From assembly GCF_028335745.1 (NCBI RefSeq), contig NZ_CP116477.1, positions 2,666,001 to 2,730,000 on the forward strand: a stretch of 64,000 nucleotides of DNA, written 5' to 3'. The stretch is from Pectobacterium sp. A5351 (GTDB taxonomy: Bacteria; Pseudomonadota; Gammaproteobacteria; Enterobacterales; Enterobacteriaceae). Position numbers and translations under genes: made by a program. Positions 36,575 to 47,064 of the stretch are shown here, piece after piece. Position 1 is the stretch's first letter. Every line of letters begins with the position of its first letter. The notes beneath the pieces were generated by a model. That model saw nothing but the letters and a program-made list of their open reading frames with translations. It was not told the DNA's origin and did no database searches.

Positions 36575-37732
36575 ATGCCTCAATTCGATACCCAAACCGT
36601 TCACGCGGGCTATACACCAGACAGCACCGGTGCGGTCATGCCCGCGATTTACGCGACCTCCACGTTTGCCCAGCCCGCGCCCGGTGAACATACCGGTTAC
36701 GAATATTCGCGTAGCGGCAACCCAACGCGTGATGCATTGGAAGCAGCGATTGCCGAACTGGAAGGCGGAACACGCGGATTCGCGTTCGCTTCCGGTCTGG
36801 CCGCCAGTTCCACTTTGCTAGAACTACTCGATCACGGCAGCCATATCGTGGCCGTCGACGATCTCTACGGCGGCACGTGGCGTCTGTTAGAAAATGTCCG
36901 CAAACGCACCGCCGGATTACAGGTGACCTACGTTGACCCCACCGATCTCGCCGCACTGGAGAACGCCATTACACCGCAGACAAAAATGATCTGGGTGGAA
37001 ACACCGACCAACCCGCTGCTGAAACTGGCCGATCTGACGGCCATCGCCGCGTTAGCTAAAAAACACCACGTCATCAGCGTCGCGGATAACACGTTTGCTT
37101 CGCCGGCAATTCAACGTCCGCTGGATGTCGGGTTTGATATTGTGGTGCACTCCGCGACCAAGTACCTCAATGGCCATTCAGACGTGATTGCCGGGCTGGC
37201 GGTGGTCGGAGATAACCGGGAACTCGCCTCACAGTTGGCCTATCTACAAAACGCGATTGGCGGCGTGCTCGATCCGTTTAGCAGTTTCCTGACGCTGCGC
37301 GGTATTCGCACACTGGCGCTGCGTATTGAACGCCATAGCCAGAGCGCGCTTCAACTGTCGCACTGGCTGGAACTCCAGCCACAGGTCGAGCAGGTTTACT
37401 ATCCGGGGCTGCCAAGCCACCCGCAGTACGCGCTGGCGCAGCAGCAGATGCGCGGTTTTGGCGGCATGATCTCTGTGCGGCTAAAAGGCAACGAAAACGA
37501 TGCCCGTGAGGTCATTAAACGCACGCGGTTATTCACACTGGCAGAAAGCCTGGGCGGCGTAGAAAGCCTGATTAGTCAGCCCTATTCCATGACGCACGCT
37601 TCCGTACCGTTGGAAAAAAGACTGCAAAAAGGGATCACACCACAGCTATTGCGTTTATCAGTGGGGATTGAAAATGTGCAGGACTTGATTGATGACCTGT
37701 ATCAGGCACTGAATGCGAACAATATAAGTTAA
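36575..37732 (+). CDS. Cystathionine gamma-lyase (Cys/Met PLP family)
   Basis: 385 residues. The PLP Lys lies in VHSATKYLNGHSDVIAG; YSRSGNPTRDALE and VETPTNPLL are typical of the family. Together with the upstream cystathionine beta-synthase it would convert homocysteine to cysteine. The same family includes cystathionine gamma-synthase (MetB); the pairing with CBS favours the lyase direction. A good AGGAGT Shine-Dalgarno precedes the ATG. Confidence 0.9.
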   Translation: MPQFDTQTVHAGYTPDSTGAVMPAIYATSTFAQPAPGEHTGYEYSRSGNPTRDALEAAIAELEGGTRGFAFASGLAASSTLLELLDHGSHIVAVDDLYGGTWRLLENVRKRTAGLQVTYVDPTDLAALENAITPQTKMIWVETPTNPLLKLADLTAIAALAKKHHVISVADNTFASPAIQRPLDVGFDIVVHSATKYLNGHSDVIAGLAVVGDNRELASQLAYLQNAIGGVLDPFSSFLTLRGIRTLALRIERHSQSALQLSHWLELQPQVEQVYYPGLPSHPQYALAQQQMRGFGGMISVRLKGNENDAREVIKRTRLFTLAESLGGVESLISQPYSMTHASVPLEKRLQKGITPQLLRLSVGIENVQDLIDDLYQALNANNIS

Positions 37733-38119
37733 TGAAACAGGCGGCATCTGCCACTCATAACATTAGGAAACGTCAACCAACACGTATCGTTTATGGTCCC
37801 GATCTTCACGGCGTAAAAATTATGCTGAGGTGAACATGAACGCCGAGTGAGCGGCAGGACGTCGCGAAAGTCAGTGCCGCGTAGGGAACGCGTCACTGAG
37901 GGCCTGAAAGGCAGATATGGGCAACGAAGGGAACGCGTTAGCGGCATCATTCACGCCAAAAGTCAGGGTTCTGAGAGCGCCCAGCGATTGGGCACCCTCA
38001 GTCGGGCGTGATATCAGAGCTACAGAAAAATAGCCCCGTTTATCACCACGAAACTCAACTATTTCTTATATTGGCATGCATATAGCTGCCACAGAGAGAT
38101 TGATCCGCAATGACAGGGA
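37733..38119. other. Intergenic region carrying repeat R2
   Basis: About 390 bp between convergent genes. Most is taken up by the R2 palindromic element (37810-37957). A further inverted pair, CAGCGATTGGGCACCC-like, lies near 37980. No gene is supported. Confidence 0.5.
37810..37957 (+). repeat. R2 MITE-like repeat, copy A
   Basis: About 148 bp starting GGCGTAAAAATTATGC and ending GCGGCATCATTCACGCC, so the ends are imperfect inverted repeats. The core (CGCCGAGTGAGCGGCA, then CGCGAAAGTCAGTGCCGCGT and GGGAACGCGTCACTG) recurs on the opposite strand at 61131-61276. No ORF is shared between copies. Confidence 0.8.
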
Positions 38120-39208
38120 TTAATAGCGCTCCAGCCAGTGGGCGTAAGGCGTTGGCAGCGTCCATGAAGCGCGTTCGATGCCCAGTTCGCGAGCGGCCTG
38201 ATAGCTCCAGTGCGGGTTCGCCAAATGCGCTTTACCCACCATCACCAGATCCAACTGACCTGATGCCACAGCCTGCTCAGCCAGTTCCGGCGTGCCGAAG
38301 CCCCAGGCGGAAGAAACAGGCAGATCGGCCTGCTCGCGTACCTGTTTAGCTATCGGCCCCATAAAGGCCGGTGCCCACGGAATTCTCGCTTCCGGCGTAG
38401 AGAACCCGATGCTGACGCTCAGCATATCCAGCCCTGCGGCTTTAAAGCGACGCGTCAGCTCAATGGATTCCTGCAAGGTTTCTTCATCACGTCCGTCAAA
38501 TTCAATCACGCCGAAACGGGCGGTCAGCGGCAGGTGCTGCGGCCACACGTCGCGAACGGCAGCCAGCGTTTCCAGCAGAAAACGGCTACGGTTGTCAACA
38601 CTGCCGCCGTACTGATCGTTACGCTTGTTGGAATGAACGGAGAAGAAACTCTGTGCCAGATAGCCATGAGCGAAGTGCAGCTCCAGCCATTCAAACCCGG
38701 CTTCCAGCGCGCGGCGCGCCGCAGCGACAAAATCATCACGAACACGGGCGATATCTTCCAGCGTCATTTCCTGCGGCGGTTTGGACAGGTTCGCGCCGAA
38801 AGCTTCAGCGGTTGGGGCAATGGTCTGCCAGCCGCGTGAATCGCCAGCAGGGATATGGTCATCGCCTTCCCAGGGAATGTTGGCGCTGGCTTTGCGTCCA
38901 GCGTGGGCGATCTGAATTCCCGGCACGGCACCTCCCTCCTTAATGGATGTGGCGACCCTGGCAAACGCCTGCGCCTGCTCATCGTTCCAAATTCCGGTAC
39001 AGCGCGGAGAAATGCGACCTTCGGGGGCGACCGCCGTCGCTTCCACGATAACCAACCCGGCACCGCCGCGCGCCAGCGAAGCATAATGCACCTGATGCCA
39101 CTCATTAATCAGGCCATCATTCGCGGAATAGGTACACATCGGTGGAACGGCAATGCGGTTGCGTAACGTAATCTCTTTCAGTTTGAAGGGTTGAAACAGT
39201 GCGGACAT
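38120..39208 (-). CDS. xenA: Old Yellow Enzyme, XenA/YqjM type
   Basis: 362 residues, a TIM-barrel FMN ene-reductase. PPMCTYSANDG carries the redox-tuning Cys (near residue 25) of the YqjM/XenA subgroup. IQIAHAGRKAS and HFAHGYLAQSFFSVHSNKR give the substrate His pair and the barrel motif, and WTLPTPYAHWLERY is a near-exact match to the C-terminus I remember for Pseudomonas XenA. It reduces activated alkenes and xenobiotics (nitroesters, quinones, enones) with NAD(P)H. It diverges from a small HTH regulator across a palindrome-bearing 87-bp region, and so is probably repressed by that protein. Confidence 0.92.
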   Translation of the reverse strand: MSALFQPFKLKEITLRNRIAVPPMCTYSANDGLINEWHQVHYASLARGGAGLVIVEATAVAPEGRISPRCTGIWNDEQAQAFARVATSIKEGGAVPGIQIAHAGRKASANIPWEGDDHIPAGDSRGWQTIAPTAEAFGANLSKPPQEMTLEDIARVRDDFVAAARRALEAGFEWLELHFAHGYLAQSFFSVHSNKRNDQYGGSVDNRSRFLLETLAAVRDVWPQHLPLTARFGVIEFDGRDEETLQESIELTRRFKAAGLDMLSVSIGFSTPEARIPWAPAFMGPIAKQVREQADLPVSSAWGFGTPELAEQAVASGQLDLVMVGKAHLANPHWSYQAARELGIERASWTLPTPYAHWLERY

Positions 39209-39241
39209 AATATTTCCTACCTTGTCTAGTTACTTCGATAT

Positions 39242-39257
39242 TTCGATATTAATCGAA
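39242..39257. promoter_or_regulatory. Palindromic operator candidate, xenA/regulator
   Basis: TTCGATATTAATCGAA has exactly complementary 6-bp arms (TTCGAT/ATCGAA) around ATTA, and a further TTCGATA half-site overlaps just upstream. It lies in the 87 bp between the divergent xenA and HTH regulator starts, the expected place for an autoregulated repressor site. Confidence 0.6.
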
Positions 39258-39295
39258 CAATGGATTTTAGACAACCCTATCGCTATAATTCATCT

Positions 39296-39601
39296 ATGAG
39301 ACCTTTTAAGCACCCATCTCCTGAAGAATTTACTCTTGAGCGCGTCCTGTACGCCTTGAGCGATCCGTTACGCTTATCCATTGTGCGTTGTTTGTCCATA
39401 CAAGAAGAAGCCACATGCAGCGAACTTGACGGCGGCCGCCCGAAATCCAGCGTATCGCACCATTTTCGCGTGTTGCGCGATTCCGGCTTGCTGCATACCA
39501 CTAACAGCGGCACCACGCACATCAACCGGTTACGCCGCAGCGACATGCAACAGCGCTTCCCCGGCCTGCTTGACGCCATTCTGTCTCAACCCGCAGAGTA
39601 A
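39296..39601 (+). CDS. ArsR-like winged-helix regulator
   Basis: 101 residues from ATG 39296 (an upstream in-frame ATG at 39260 would place the start in the operator). Winged-helix pattern: V-L-Y-A-L-S-D-P-L-R-L-S-I-V-R-C-L, then A-T-C-S-E-L, and the recognition region KSSVSHHFRVLRDSGLLHT. There are no metal-binding Cys pairs of the CxCxxC kind. It probably represses the divergent xenA and itself, releasing on binding or oxidation by an electrophile. Confidence 0.85.
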   Translation: MRPFKHPSPEEFTLERVLYALSDPLRLSIVRCLSIQEEATCSELDGGRPKSSVSHHFRVLRDSGLLHTTNSGTTHINRLRRSDMQQRFPGLLDAILSQPAE

Positions 39602-39745
39602 GTTTTTTCCCGCCATTGCTTTTTATCCGCTATTCCACTCTCTTGCTATTTCAATATTGACGCTTTGCTTTGCATTTCTATGAATATAGCGGCCGTCATT
39701 TTTCCATTATTCTGGTGCTGATACAGGTTTTATGAGGCAGCGTGG

Positions 39746-41293
39746 ATGGATTACTACATTGGCATTGATATCGGGACCTCAAAGGTCAAATCGGTGCTAT
39801 TCGATGCCGATTTCAACGAACTTCAGATTGCGTCGGCCAACACCGTTACCGATTCTCCACAGCCTGGCTATGCTGAACAAAATATGCACCATGTCTGGGT
39901 CGGTGTACTTTCCACCCTAAAAACGCTGGCCGCTTCGCCGCTGCTTCATCACGGGCGTGTGCGGGCCATCGGGCTGGCCGGTCAAGGTGAGGGCGTCTGG
40001 CTGAGCGATCGCCACGGGCAACCGGTACGGCAAGCCATCCTCTGGAGCGATACCCGGACGGCAGAACAGGTTCATCAGCTTAAACAGCGCCCGAATCTGG
40101 AAGCGGCGCTCTTTCCCGAAACCGGTTCTCCCCTGCTCCCGTGCAACAGCGCGCAGCAATTACGCTGGCTGGTACAGCACCAGCCAGATTCGCTAGACGA
40201 CGCCGATTACTTCTTTTTTGCCAAAGACTGGGTACGCTTTCGACTAACGGGACAGGCGAATCTGGAGTTGACGGACGCCGGTACGTCGCTGCTGGATCTG
40301 CATAGCGAAACGCTGTCAAAAACGGTGCTGGATAAGCTCGACTTACATGCGATCAAACCGCTTTTACCACCGTTGCTCTACTCTGATGATATCGTCGGCA
40401 CGCTCAGCGACGCCGTCGCCGCACAAACGGGTCTGCCTGCGGGAATCCCCGTCTGCGCAGGCGCACTGGATGTGTCTGCCGCCGCACTGGGCATCGGTGC
40501 CATTCATGACGGCGACATTTTTACCATTCTTGGCACCACCTGCTGCACCGGCATTGTGTGCCGTGGTTTAACGCAGGTGAGTTTGCAAACCCGTTTTGTC
40601 GCGCACGCCTGGCCGGGCCACTATCTCAACCTGTTCGCGATGCAGTCCGGCACGCCGAATATCGACTGGGCGCTGAACGCGCTGGCTGACGATGCCGACT
40701 TTCAGACTATCAACGCACGTATTACCCGCGTACCTCCTGGTAGCGGCGGCGTGTTCTATCAGCCTTACCTTAATGGCGAGCGGGCGCCGTTTTACAGTAC
40801 CTCAGCACGAGCGGGATTTTTTGGTATCGAGCAATCCACGACCAACGCCCATTTACTGCGCGCGGTCTTTGAGGGACTCGCCTATGCGATTACCGATTCG
40901 CTCAGCGGTTACCCTGCCCACGGCGATCTCTACATCGCCGGTGGTGGTGCCGCTTCAGAGATTTGGCTGCAAATTATCGCGGACTGCACCGGACGGCGGG
41001 TGATCGCCAGCTCGGTCAAAGAGCTAAGCGCATGCGGCGCGGCGCGCCTTGCCGCCTTATCCATCGGAGAAAGTGCCAACCTCGTTCCCGCCATCAACGC
41101 GCAGGCGTCAACATTTCTCCCCGATGCTAACGCCCATCAGCACTATCAGACACTGTTTCCGGTTTTTCGCCAGTTGCGCGACCAGCTACAGCCGCTCTGG
41201 CAGGCGCGGGCTCAGGCACTTAATGCACTAGAGAACCACAGCGCAACGCAGTCGTACACAACGCCTACCTCACAGGAAAGTCTTGCCTCATGA
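39746..41293 (+). CDS. FGGY-family carbohydrate kinase
   Basis: 515 residues. ATP-binding phosphate-1 motif YIGIDIGTSKVKSVLFD at the N-terminus, GLAGQGEG and WSDTRT in domain I, the catalytic Asp likely in GALDVSAAALG, and LYIAGGGAASEIWLQIIADCTGR (FGGY signature region) in domain II. It phosphorylates a sugar or polyol, in the xylulose/erythritol kinase part of the family; the exact substrate cannot be read. Its stop overlaps the start of the dehydrogenase gene (ATGA), so the two are coupled. The ABC transporter and PfkB kinase on the other strand probably belong to the same pathway. Confidence 0.9.
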   Translation: MDYYIGIDIGTSKVKSVLFDADFNELQIASANTVTDSPQPGYAEQNMHHVWVGVLSTLKTLAASPLLHHGRVRAIGLAGQGEGVWLSDRHGQPVRQAILWSDTRTAEQVHQLKQRPNLEAALFPETGSPLLPCNSAQQLRWLVQHQPDSLDDADYFFFAKDWVRFRLTGQANLELTDAGTSLLDLHSETLSKTVLDKLDLHAIKPLLPPLLYSDDIVGTLSDAVAAQTGLPAGIPVCAGALDVSAAALGIGAIHDGDIFTILGTTCCTGIVCRGLTQVSLQTRFVAHAWPGHYLNLFAMQSGTPNIDWALNALADDADFQTINARITRVPPGSGGVFYQPYLNGERAPFYSTSARAGFFGIEQSTTNAHLLRAVFEGLAYAITDSLSGYPAHGDLYIAGGGAASEIWLQIIADCTGRRVIASSVKELSACGAARLAALSIGESANLVPAINAQASTFLPDANAHQHYQTLFPVFRQLRDQLQPLWQARAQALNALENHSATQSYTTPTSQESLAS

Positions 41294-42318
41294 AGATTGT
41301 ATTTACCGCCGAATATGGCGGCAGCCTTGATGCCTTTCAGGCGTTGGGGGAACTGGTTGTGGACGGCTGGGCCATCGGTCAGCCCAAACTGGGCGAAGCG
41401 GCGCTGATTCGACTGGCGGAAAACGCCGATGTCATCGTCACCAGCTATGACGACATTACCGCCCGCGTCATTGAGGCTTGCCCTCACCTGCGGCTCATTG
41501 CCTGTACTCGCGCCAACCCGGTAAATATTGATATCGAGGCCGCCCACCGCCGAGGCATCCCGGTGCTTTACACGCCCGGACGCAATGCTGATGCTGCCGC
41601 AGAATTGACGCTGGCGCTGATGTTGAATGCCGCACGCCACATCCCTCAGGCCCATAGCGCACTAAAACGTGGGGAGTTCACGCGCGAAACCGACACCGCC
41701 TTACAGACGCAAAACGGGTTACGGCAGGATGTGGTGTGGGACGTAGACAAACACAGCCCGTATGAAGTTTTCAAAGGCGGCGAACTGCGAAACAAGACGC
41801 TCGGCCTCATCGGCTATGGCAGTATCGGTCGCCGTGTCGGGAAACTGGCACGCGCCTTCGGTATGCAACTACTGATTGCCGATCCGTATATCGCCGCCGA
41901 AGAGATTGATGAACCGGGCATGCGAAAAGCCACGCTGGATCAGCTGTTTTCGCAATCCGATTTCGTCAGCCTGCATCTGAACAGCACACCGCAGACCAAA
42001 GGGCTGGTCAACCTCGACAGACTCAGAACCATGCGTCCCACCGCCTATCTGATCAACACCTCGCGTGCGGCCGTGATTGTCGAAGCCGACCTGATCGCAG
42101 CGCTACGCAAAAAGTGGCTGGCAGGTGCCGCACTTGACGTTTACGACAGCGAACCGCTCTGGCGTCATCACCCGTTCATTACCGAATTTGATAACGTGGT
42201 ACTCACACCGCACATTGCTGGCGCGACGCGGGAGACGCTGGTGAAACACACCGCGATGATTGCTGCCGACCTACAGCGCTTCATTCGCGGTGAACCACTG
42301 CTTTACGAATGGAAATAG
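41290..42318 (+). CDS. D-isomer-specific 2-hydroxyacid dehydrogenase
   Basis: 342 residues. NAD-binding GLIGYGSIGRRVG near residue 175, catalytic Arg in NTSRAAVI, Glu in DVYDSEPL and His in TPHIAGAT. An N-terminal substrate domain precedes it. This is the 3-phosphoglycerate/glycerate dehydrogenase type. Coupled to the FGGY kinase by a 4-base overlap, it probably reduces or oxidises a phosphorylated 2-hydroxy or 2-keto acid in the same route. The gene ends just before repeat R1 copy 2. Confidence 0.9.
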   Translation: MKIVFTAEYGGSLDAFQALGELVVDGWAIGQPKLGEAALIRLAENADVIVTSYDDITARVIEACPHLRLIACTRANPVNIDIEAAHRRGIPVLYTPGRNADAAAELTLALMLNAARHIPQAHSALKRGEFTRETDTALQTQNGLRQDVVWDVDKHSPYEVFKGGELRNKTLGLIGYGSIGRRVGKLARAFGMQLLIADPYIAAEEIDEPGMRKATLDQLFSQSDFVSLHLNSTPQTKGLVNLDRLRTMRPTAYLINTSRAAVIVEADLIAALRKKWLAGAALDVYDSEPLWRHHPFITEFDNVVLTPHIAGATRETLVKHTAMIAADLQRFIRGEPLLYEWK

Positions 42319-42334
42319 ACTCGGCACTGATCTT

Positions 42335-43467
<1,133 letters not shown>

Positions 43468-43475
43468 GCTCGCTC

Positions 43476-43505
43476 CTTCTTCACATTCTGCTTCTTCACA
43501 TTCTG
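43476..43505. repeat. Two exact 15-bp tandem copies at the PfkB start
   Basis: CTTCTTCACATTCTG occurs at 43476-43490 and again at 43491-43505. The first overlaps the Shine-Dalgarno of the PfkB gene (CTCCTT at 43473-43478 on this strand). If the gene instead starts at ATG 43518, the repeat encodes Cys-Glu-Glu repeats in its N-terminus. Confidence 0.85.
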
Positions 43506-43528
43506 TTTTTTTATTCATGTTTGAACAT

Positions 43529-44527
43529 TTATTGCCGCTGGCGCAGCCGCCCTTGCAGGAAAGAGAGCGCAAGCGCCAGCACCAAAATCACGCCGCTCAG
43601 CGCATCTTTTACGATGAAGTTCAGCCCCATCAGGTTCAAACCGTTGGCGATCATGCCGAGAAACAGCACGCCGATTAGCGTCCCAGACACATTCGGTCGC
43701 CCCTGCGCATGAAACGCGGTGCCGATGAAAACGGCGGCAATCGCGTCCATCAGGTAAGCCTGTCCGGCCAGCGGGGTAAACTGACGCAGATTGGCGGATA
43801 ACACGACACCGCCGATGGCGCACGTCACCGACGTGATAATCAGCAACCAGAACATCGTGCGCCGCACGTTAACGCCGGCAATCAGCGCCGCTGGCGCATT
43901 CAACCCCATCGCATGGATACGTTTACCCGCAATCGTCCGTTCAAATAACAGGTAATAGGCAAACCACAGCACCGCGACAATCACGATCGGCACCGGAATG
44001 CCCCACAGGTCACCCACAGCCAGCTCGTGGTACTGCGGTGCCATCCGGCGGTAAGCGATCGGCCCGCCGCCCTCGGTGTAAATGCGCTCAATACTGCTGC
44101 CGATAAACCAGGTTCCCAGCGTTGCCAGGAATGGCTTAATCCGACAGTGAATAATCAGCACCGCGTTAACCAACCCCACCAGCGCACCACCCGCCAACGC
44201 GGCCAATACCGCAGCCTGCCACGGCAGACCATAGACTTTGAGTGCCACCAGCGCGAAGGCGGCGCCAAAGTCCAGCGCAACGCCCACCGACAGATCGATC
44301 CCACCGGCCGTCACCACTAGCGTCATGGCCAGCGCCACAATCAACAGCACGGCGCTACCTTGCAGCAGGTTTCCCCAGTTGCCTAACGTCAAAAATATTG
44401 GGTTTTGCAACGAGAAAAACACCAGAAACGCCAGCAGAATGACCAGAAAACCATAGCGGATAAAGAACGATAGTCCCAGTCTGCCGCCCGGCAACGCAGG
44501 CTGTGCCGCCAAAGAAGAAGGTTTCAC
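43529..44527 (-). CDS. Ribose-type sugar ABC transporter permease 2
   Basis: 332 residues with eight to ten membrane segments. The RbsC/XylH-type motif lies at about residues 70-85 (VTAGGIDLSVGVALDFGA) and again as A-V-F-I-G-T-A-F-H-A-Q-G-R-P-N-V-S-G-T near 250. It follows the other permease with a 4-base overlap (ATGA), so the two are probably made in equal amounts. Inner-membrane channel for the sugar or polyol. Confidence 0.92.
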   Translation of the reverse strand: MKPSSLAAQPALPGGRLGLSFFIRYGFLVILLAFLVFFSLQNPIFLTLGNWGNLLQGSAVLLIVALAMTLVVTAGGIDLSVGVALDFGAAFALVALKVYGLPWQAAVLAALAGGALVGLVNAVLIIHCRIKPFLATLGTWFIGSSIERIYTEGGGPIAYRRMAPQYHELAVGDLWGIPVPIVIVAVLWFAYYLLFERTIAGKRIHAMGLNAPAALIAGVNVRRTMFWLLIITSVTCAIGGVVLSANLRQFTPLAGQAYLMDAIAAVFIGTAFHAQGRPNVSGTLIGVLFLGMIANGLNLMGLNFIVKDALSGVILVLALALSFLQGRLRQRQ

Positions 44528-45516
44528 GCGTGACTCCTTTGCCTGCGTAGCGAGGCGGCGGCGAGCACCACCAGAATCAGTACGCCCTTAATCGCGCCGA
44601 CCCAGAAGATATCGACTCGCAGCAGCGCCAGACCGTTCGACAGGGCGTTCACCAGCAGCGTGCCCAGCAATGCGCCCCAGATGGTGACCACCCGACGGCG
44701 AGAGAACGCCGCGCCAAGAAACGTCGCCAGTACCATCTCCAGCAACAGCGGTTCTGCCGTGCCGGGCGAGCTGCCGGATCCTTGCGCCACCAGCGTCAGC
44801 GAGGCCAGTGCCGCCGCCAATGCACCTAACAGATACGAACCAATCATCAATGGCGTGTGGGAAATGCCCGACAGCTGCGCCGCTTCGCGGTTTCCACCAG
44901 CGGCCTGCAAATGCTGACCCCAGCGGCTATAGTGAACGATAAACTGAAACAGGAGGAAGACCAGCAGCATAAACCAGACCGCCAGCGGCAGCCCCAGCAG
45001 AGTGCTATCGCGAAACGCCACAATCACCGGATCGCTCACGCTGATGCGTCGCTGCTGGGTCAGCAAATTAGTGAGCCCGATAACGGCTACGGAACTGGCT
45101 AATGTCGCCAACAGCGGCGGTAGCCGAATCGCCACCACCAGCGCCGCATTCACCGCCCCCGCCAATAGCGCCGCCCCCGTCATCAGTAACACCAGCCAGG
45201 GGTAGTTGATACCTGCGTTGGTCAAACCGTCGCTGACGATCGCCACGGCAAGTACCGCGATCGCGGGCAGCGAGAGATCGATGCCGCCGGAAACCACATC
45301 GTCACCGCCGCCGGTAATCACACAGACCAGCCCGAAGCACAAGATCGCCAGCGGCGCGCTTTGGCGCAAAATAATGCTGATATTCTGCCAACTGAGAAAG
45401 TAAGGTGCGCTCAGGCAGAGAAACAGCAATAGCGCTGCAAACAGCAGCAAGGGAATATGATTGACAAGCCAGACTAAACACGATGTCGGACGGGTGGACT
45501 GTAGAGAGTGAGTCAT
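44524..45516 (-). CDS. Ribose-type sugar ABC transporter permease 1
   Basis: 330 residues, the same family as the next gene but not a close copy. VCVITGGGDDVVSGGIDLSL carries the family motif with a short insertion (G-G-G-D-D-V-V-S) not usual in RbsC. Start and stop both overlap neighbours by 4 bases (ATGA at 45513 and at 44524). Together with permease 2 it forms a heteromeric channel, as in the Lsr and YphD-type systems, whereas ribose uses one permease. Confidence 0.92.
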   Translation of the reverse strand: MTHSLQSTRPTSCLVWLVNHIPLLLFAALLLFLCLSAPYFLSWQNISIILRQSAPLAILCFGLVCVITGGGDDVVSGGIDLSLPAIAVLAVAIVSDGLTNAGINYPWLVLLMTGAALLAGAVNAALVVAIRLPPLLATLASSVAVIGLTNLLTQQRRISVSDPVIVAFRDSTLLGLPLAVWFMLLVFLLFQFIVHYSRWGQHLQAAGGNREAAQLSGISHTPLMIGSYLLGALAAALASLTLVAQGSGSSPGTAEPLLLEMVLATFLGAAFSRRRVVTIWGALLGTLLVNALSNGLALLRVDIFWVGAIKGVLILVVLAAASLRRQRSHA

Positions 45517-47060
45517 ACCGCCTCCTGTGTTCGACCGCTGCTGGTCAACGCCAGCAGGCTATCCAGAGAGAGCGATTCAGTCGCAATATCAGCGATGAGT
45601 TCGCCGCGCCACATCACCAGAATACGATCGCACAGCCCCAGCAGTTCGCCATCGTCGCTGGAAGACACAATAACCGCACGCCCCTCGGCGGCGAGCTGTC
45701 GGGTCAGCTGATAAATTTCCGCCTTCGCGCCAATATCGACACCCAGCGTCGGCTCATCCAATATGAACAAACGGGTATCCGTCTTCAGCCAGCGTGCCAG
45801 TATCACCTTCTGCTGGTTGCCACCGCTTAAATTACGCACTGGCAGGCTCACGTCACGCGGTCGGATATCCAGCGTCTGCGCCAGATGATTCGCCTGCGCA
45901 GCGGCTTTCTTGCGCCGTAACCAGCCACGCCAGGCAACCGCAGGCAAGGAAGCCAGATTGATATTGTCCGCCACGGATAGCGGTAAAATCAGCCCATCGT
46001 GACGACGATCGCGCGGCACCAGCGCCATACGCCGTGCGATCGCCTGTACCGGAGAACGCGGGCGCAGCGTCTGCCCCTCGATCGTAATATGTCCCTCACG
46101 GGCGGGCGTAATACCATAGAGCGCATCAATCAGCGCCTCACGTCCCGACCCTAACAGGCCTGCGATACCAACAATTTCTCCCGCTGCGACCTGAAAACGG
46201 ATCGGTTGGAAATGCTGTCGATCGGTGAGCTGTTCAACCTGTAGCAATGGCATTGCTGTGACCGTTCTCTTTTTTTCGCCATGGAATAGGCTGGTAATTT
46301 CTCGTCCCACCATCAGGCGAATCATTCCATCGATATCCTTCGTTTCAGGATCGTCCAGCGTCGTCACGCCCTTACCATTGCGTAATACAGTGACGCGATC
46401 GCAGATATCCGCAATTTCATTAAGATAGTGAGAGACATAGATAATGGCGATACCACGCTGTTTCAGCGTCTGGAGCGTATCCAATAGCTGCGCGGCTTCG
46501 CGTGCTTCGAGTGGCGCGGTCGGTTCATCAAACACGACCAGTCGCGCCTTACCGTCAATCAGCGCCCGCGCAATCTGTACCAGTTTGCGTTCCGCCAGGC
46601 TTAACTCGCGAATCAGCCGGTTAGCGTCTATCGATAAATTAAAGGTGTGCTGAAAAAACTGCTCCGTTTCACGCCGCATCGCCCGACGATCGACACCTCG
46701 CCAGCGGCTCACAGGCTCCTGTCCGAGAAACACCGATTCCGCCACGGTAAAGTGGGGAATCAGATGCAGTTCCTGATGGATAAAACGCACGCCGTGCGCG
46801 TGGATAACCGCTGGCGTCACGGCGCTCAGCCGCTGCCCATCGATAGCGATCTCACCACCGTCCGCAGCATAAACGCCAGCCAGTACCTTGATTAAGGTCG
46901 ATTTCCCCGCACCGTTCTCCCCGATCAGACCGAGAATTTCTCCCGGCCGAACCGTTAGCGAGACATTGTCCAGCGCGGAAATCCCCGTAAACTGCTTGCT
47001 GATGTGTGCCATTGCCAGACCGCCGCCGGATGGCGACGGGGCTGAGTGATATCCCGCCAT
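45513..47060 (-). CDS. Ribose-type sugar ABC transporter, double ATP-binding protein
   Basis: 515 residues with two ABC modules, as in RbsA. Module 1 has Walker A GENGAGKST, signature ELSLAERKLVQIARAL and Walker B LVVFDEPTAPLE. Module 2 has a degenerate Walker A (GLLGSGREAL), signature NLSGGNQQKVILARWL and Walker B LFILDEPTLGVD. Only module 1 is likely to hydrolyse ATP, as usual in this subfamily. It lies 4 bp after the binding-protein gene. Confidence 0.93.
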   Translation of the reverse strand: MAGYHSAPSPSGGGLAMAHISKQFTGISALDNVSLTVRPGEILGLIGENGAGKSTLIKVLAGVYAADGGEIAIDGQRLSAVTPAVIHAHGVRFIHQELHLIPHFTVAESVFLGQEPVSRWRGVDRRAMRRETEQFFQHTFNLSIDANRLIRELSLAERKLVQIARALIDGKARLVVFDEPTAPLEAREAAQLLDTLQTLKQRGIAIIYVSHYLNEIADICDRVTVLRNGKGVTTLDDPETKDIDGMIRLMVGREITSLFHGEKKRTVTAMPLLQVEQLTDRQHFQPIRFQVAAGEIVGIAGLLGSGREALIDALYGITPAREGHITIEGQTLRPRSPVQAIARRMALVPRDRRHDGLILPLSVADNINLASLPAVAWRGWLRRKKAAAQANHLAQTLDIRPRDVSLPVRNLSGGNQQKVILARWLKTDTRLFILDEPTLGVDIGAKAEIYQLTRQLAAEGRAVIVSSSDDGELLGLCDRILVMWRGELIADIATESLSLDSLLALTSSGRTQEAV

Positions 47061-47064
47061 AGCC

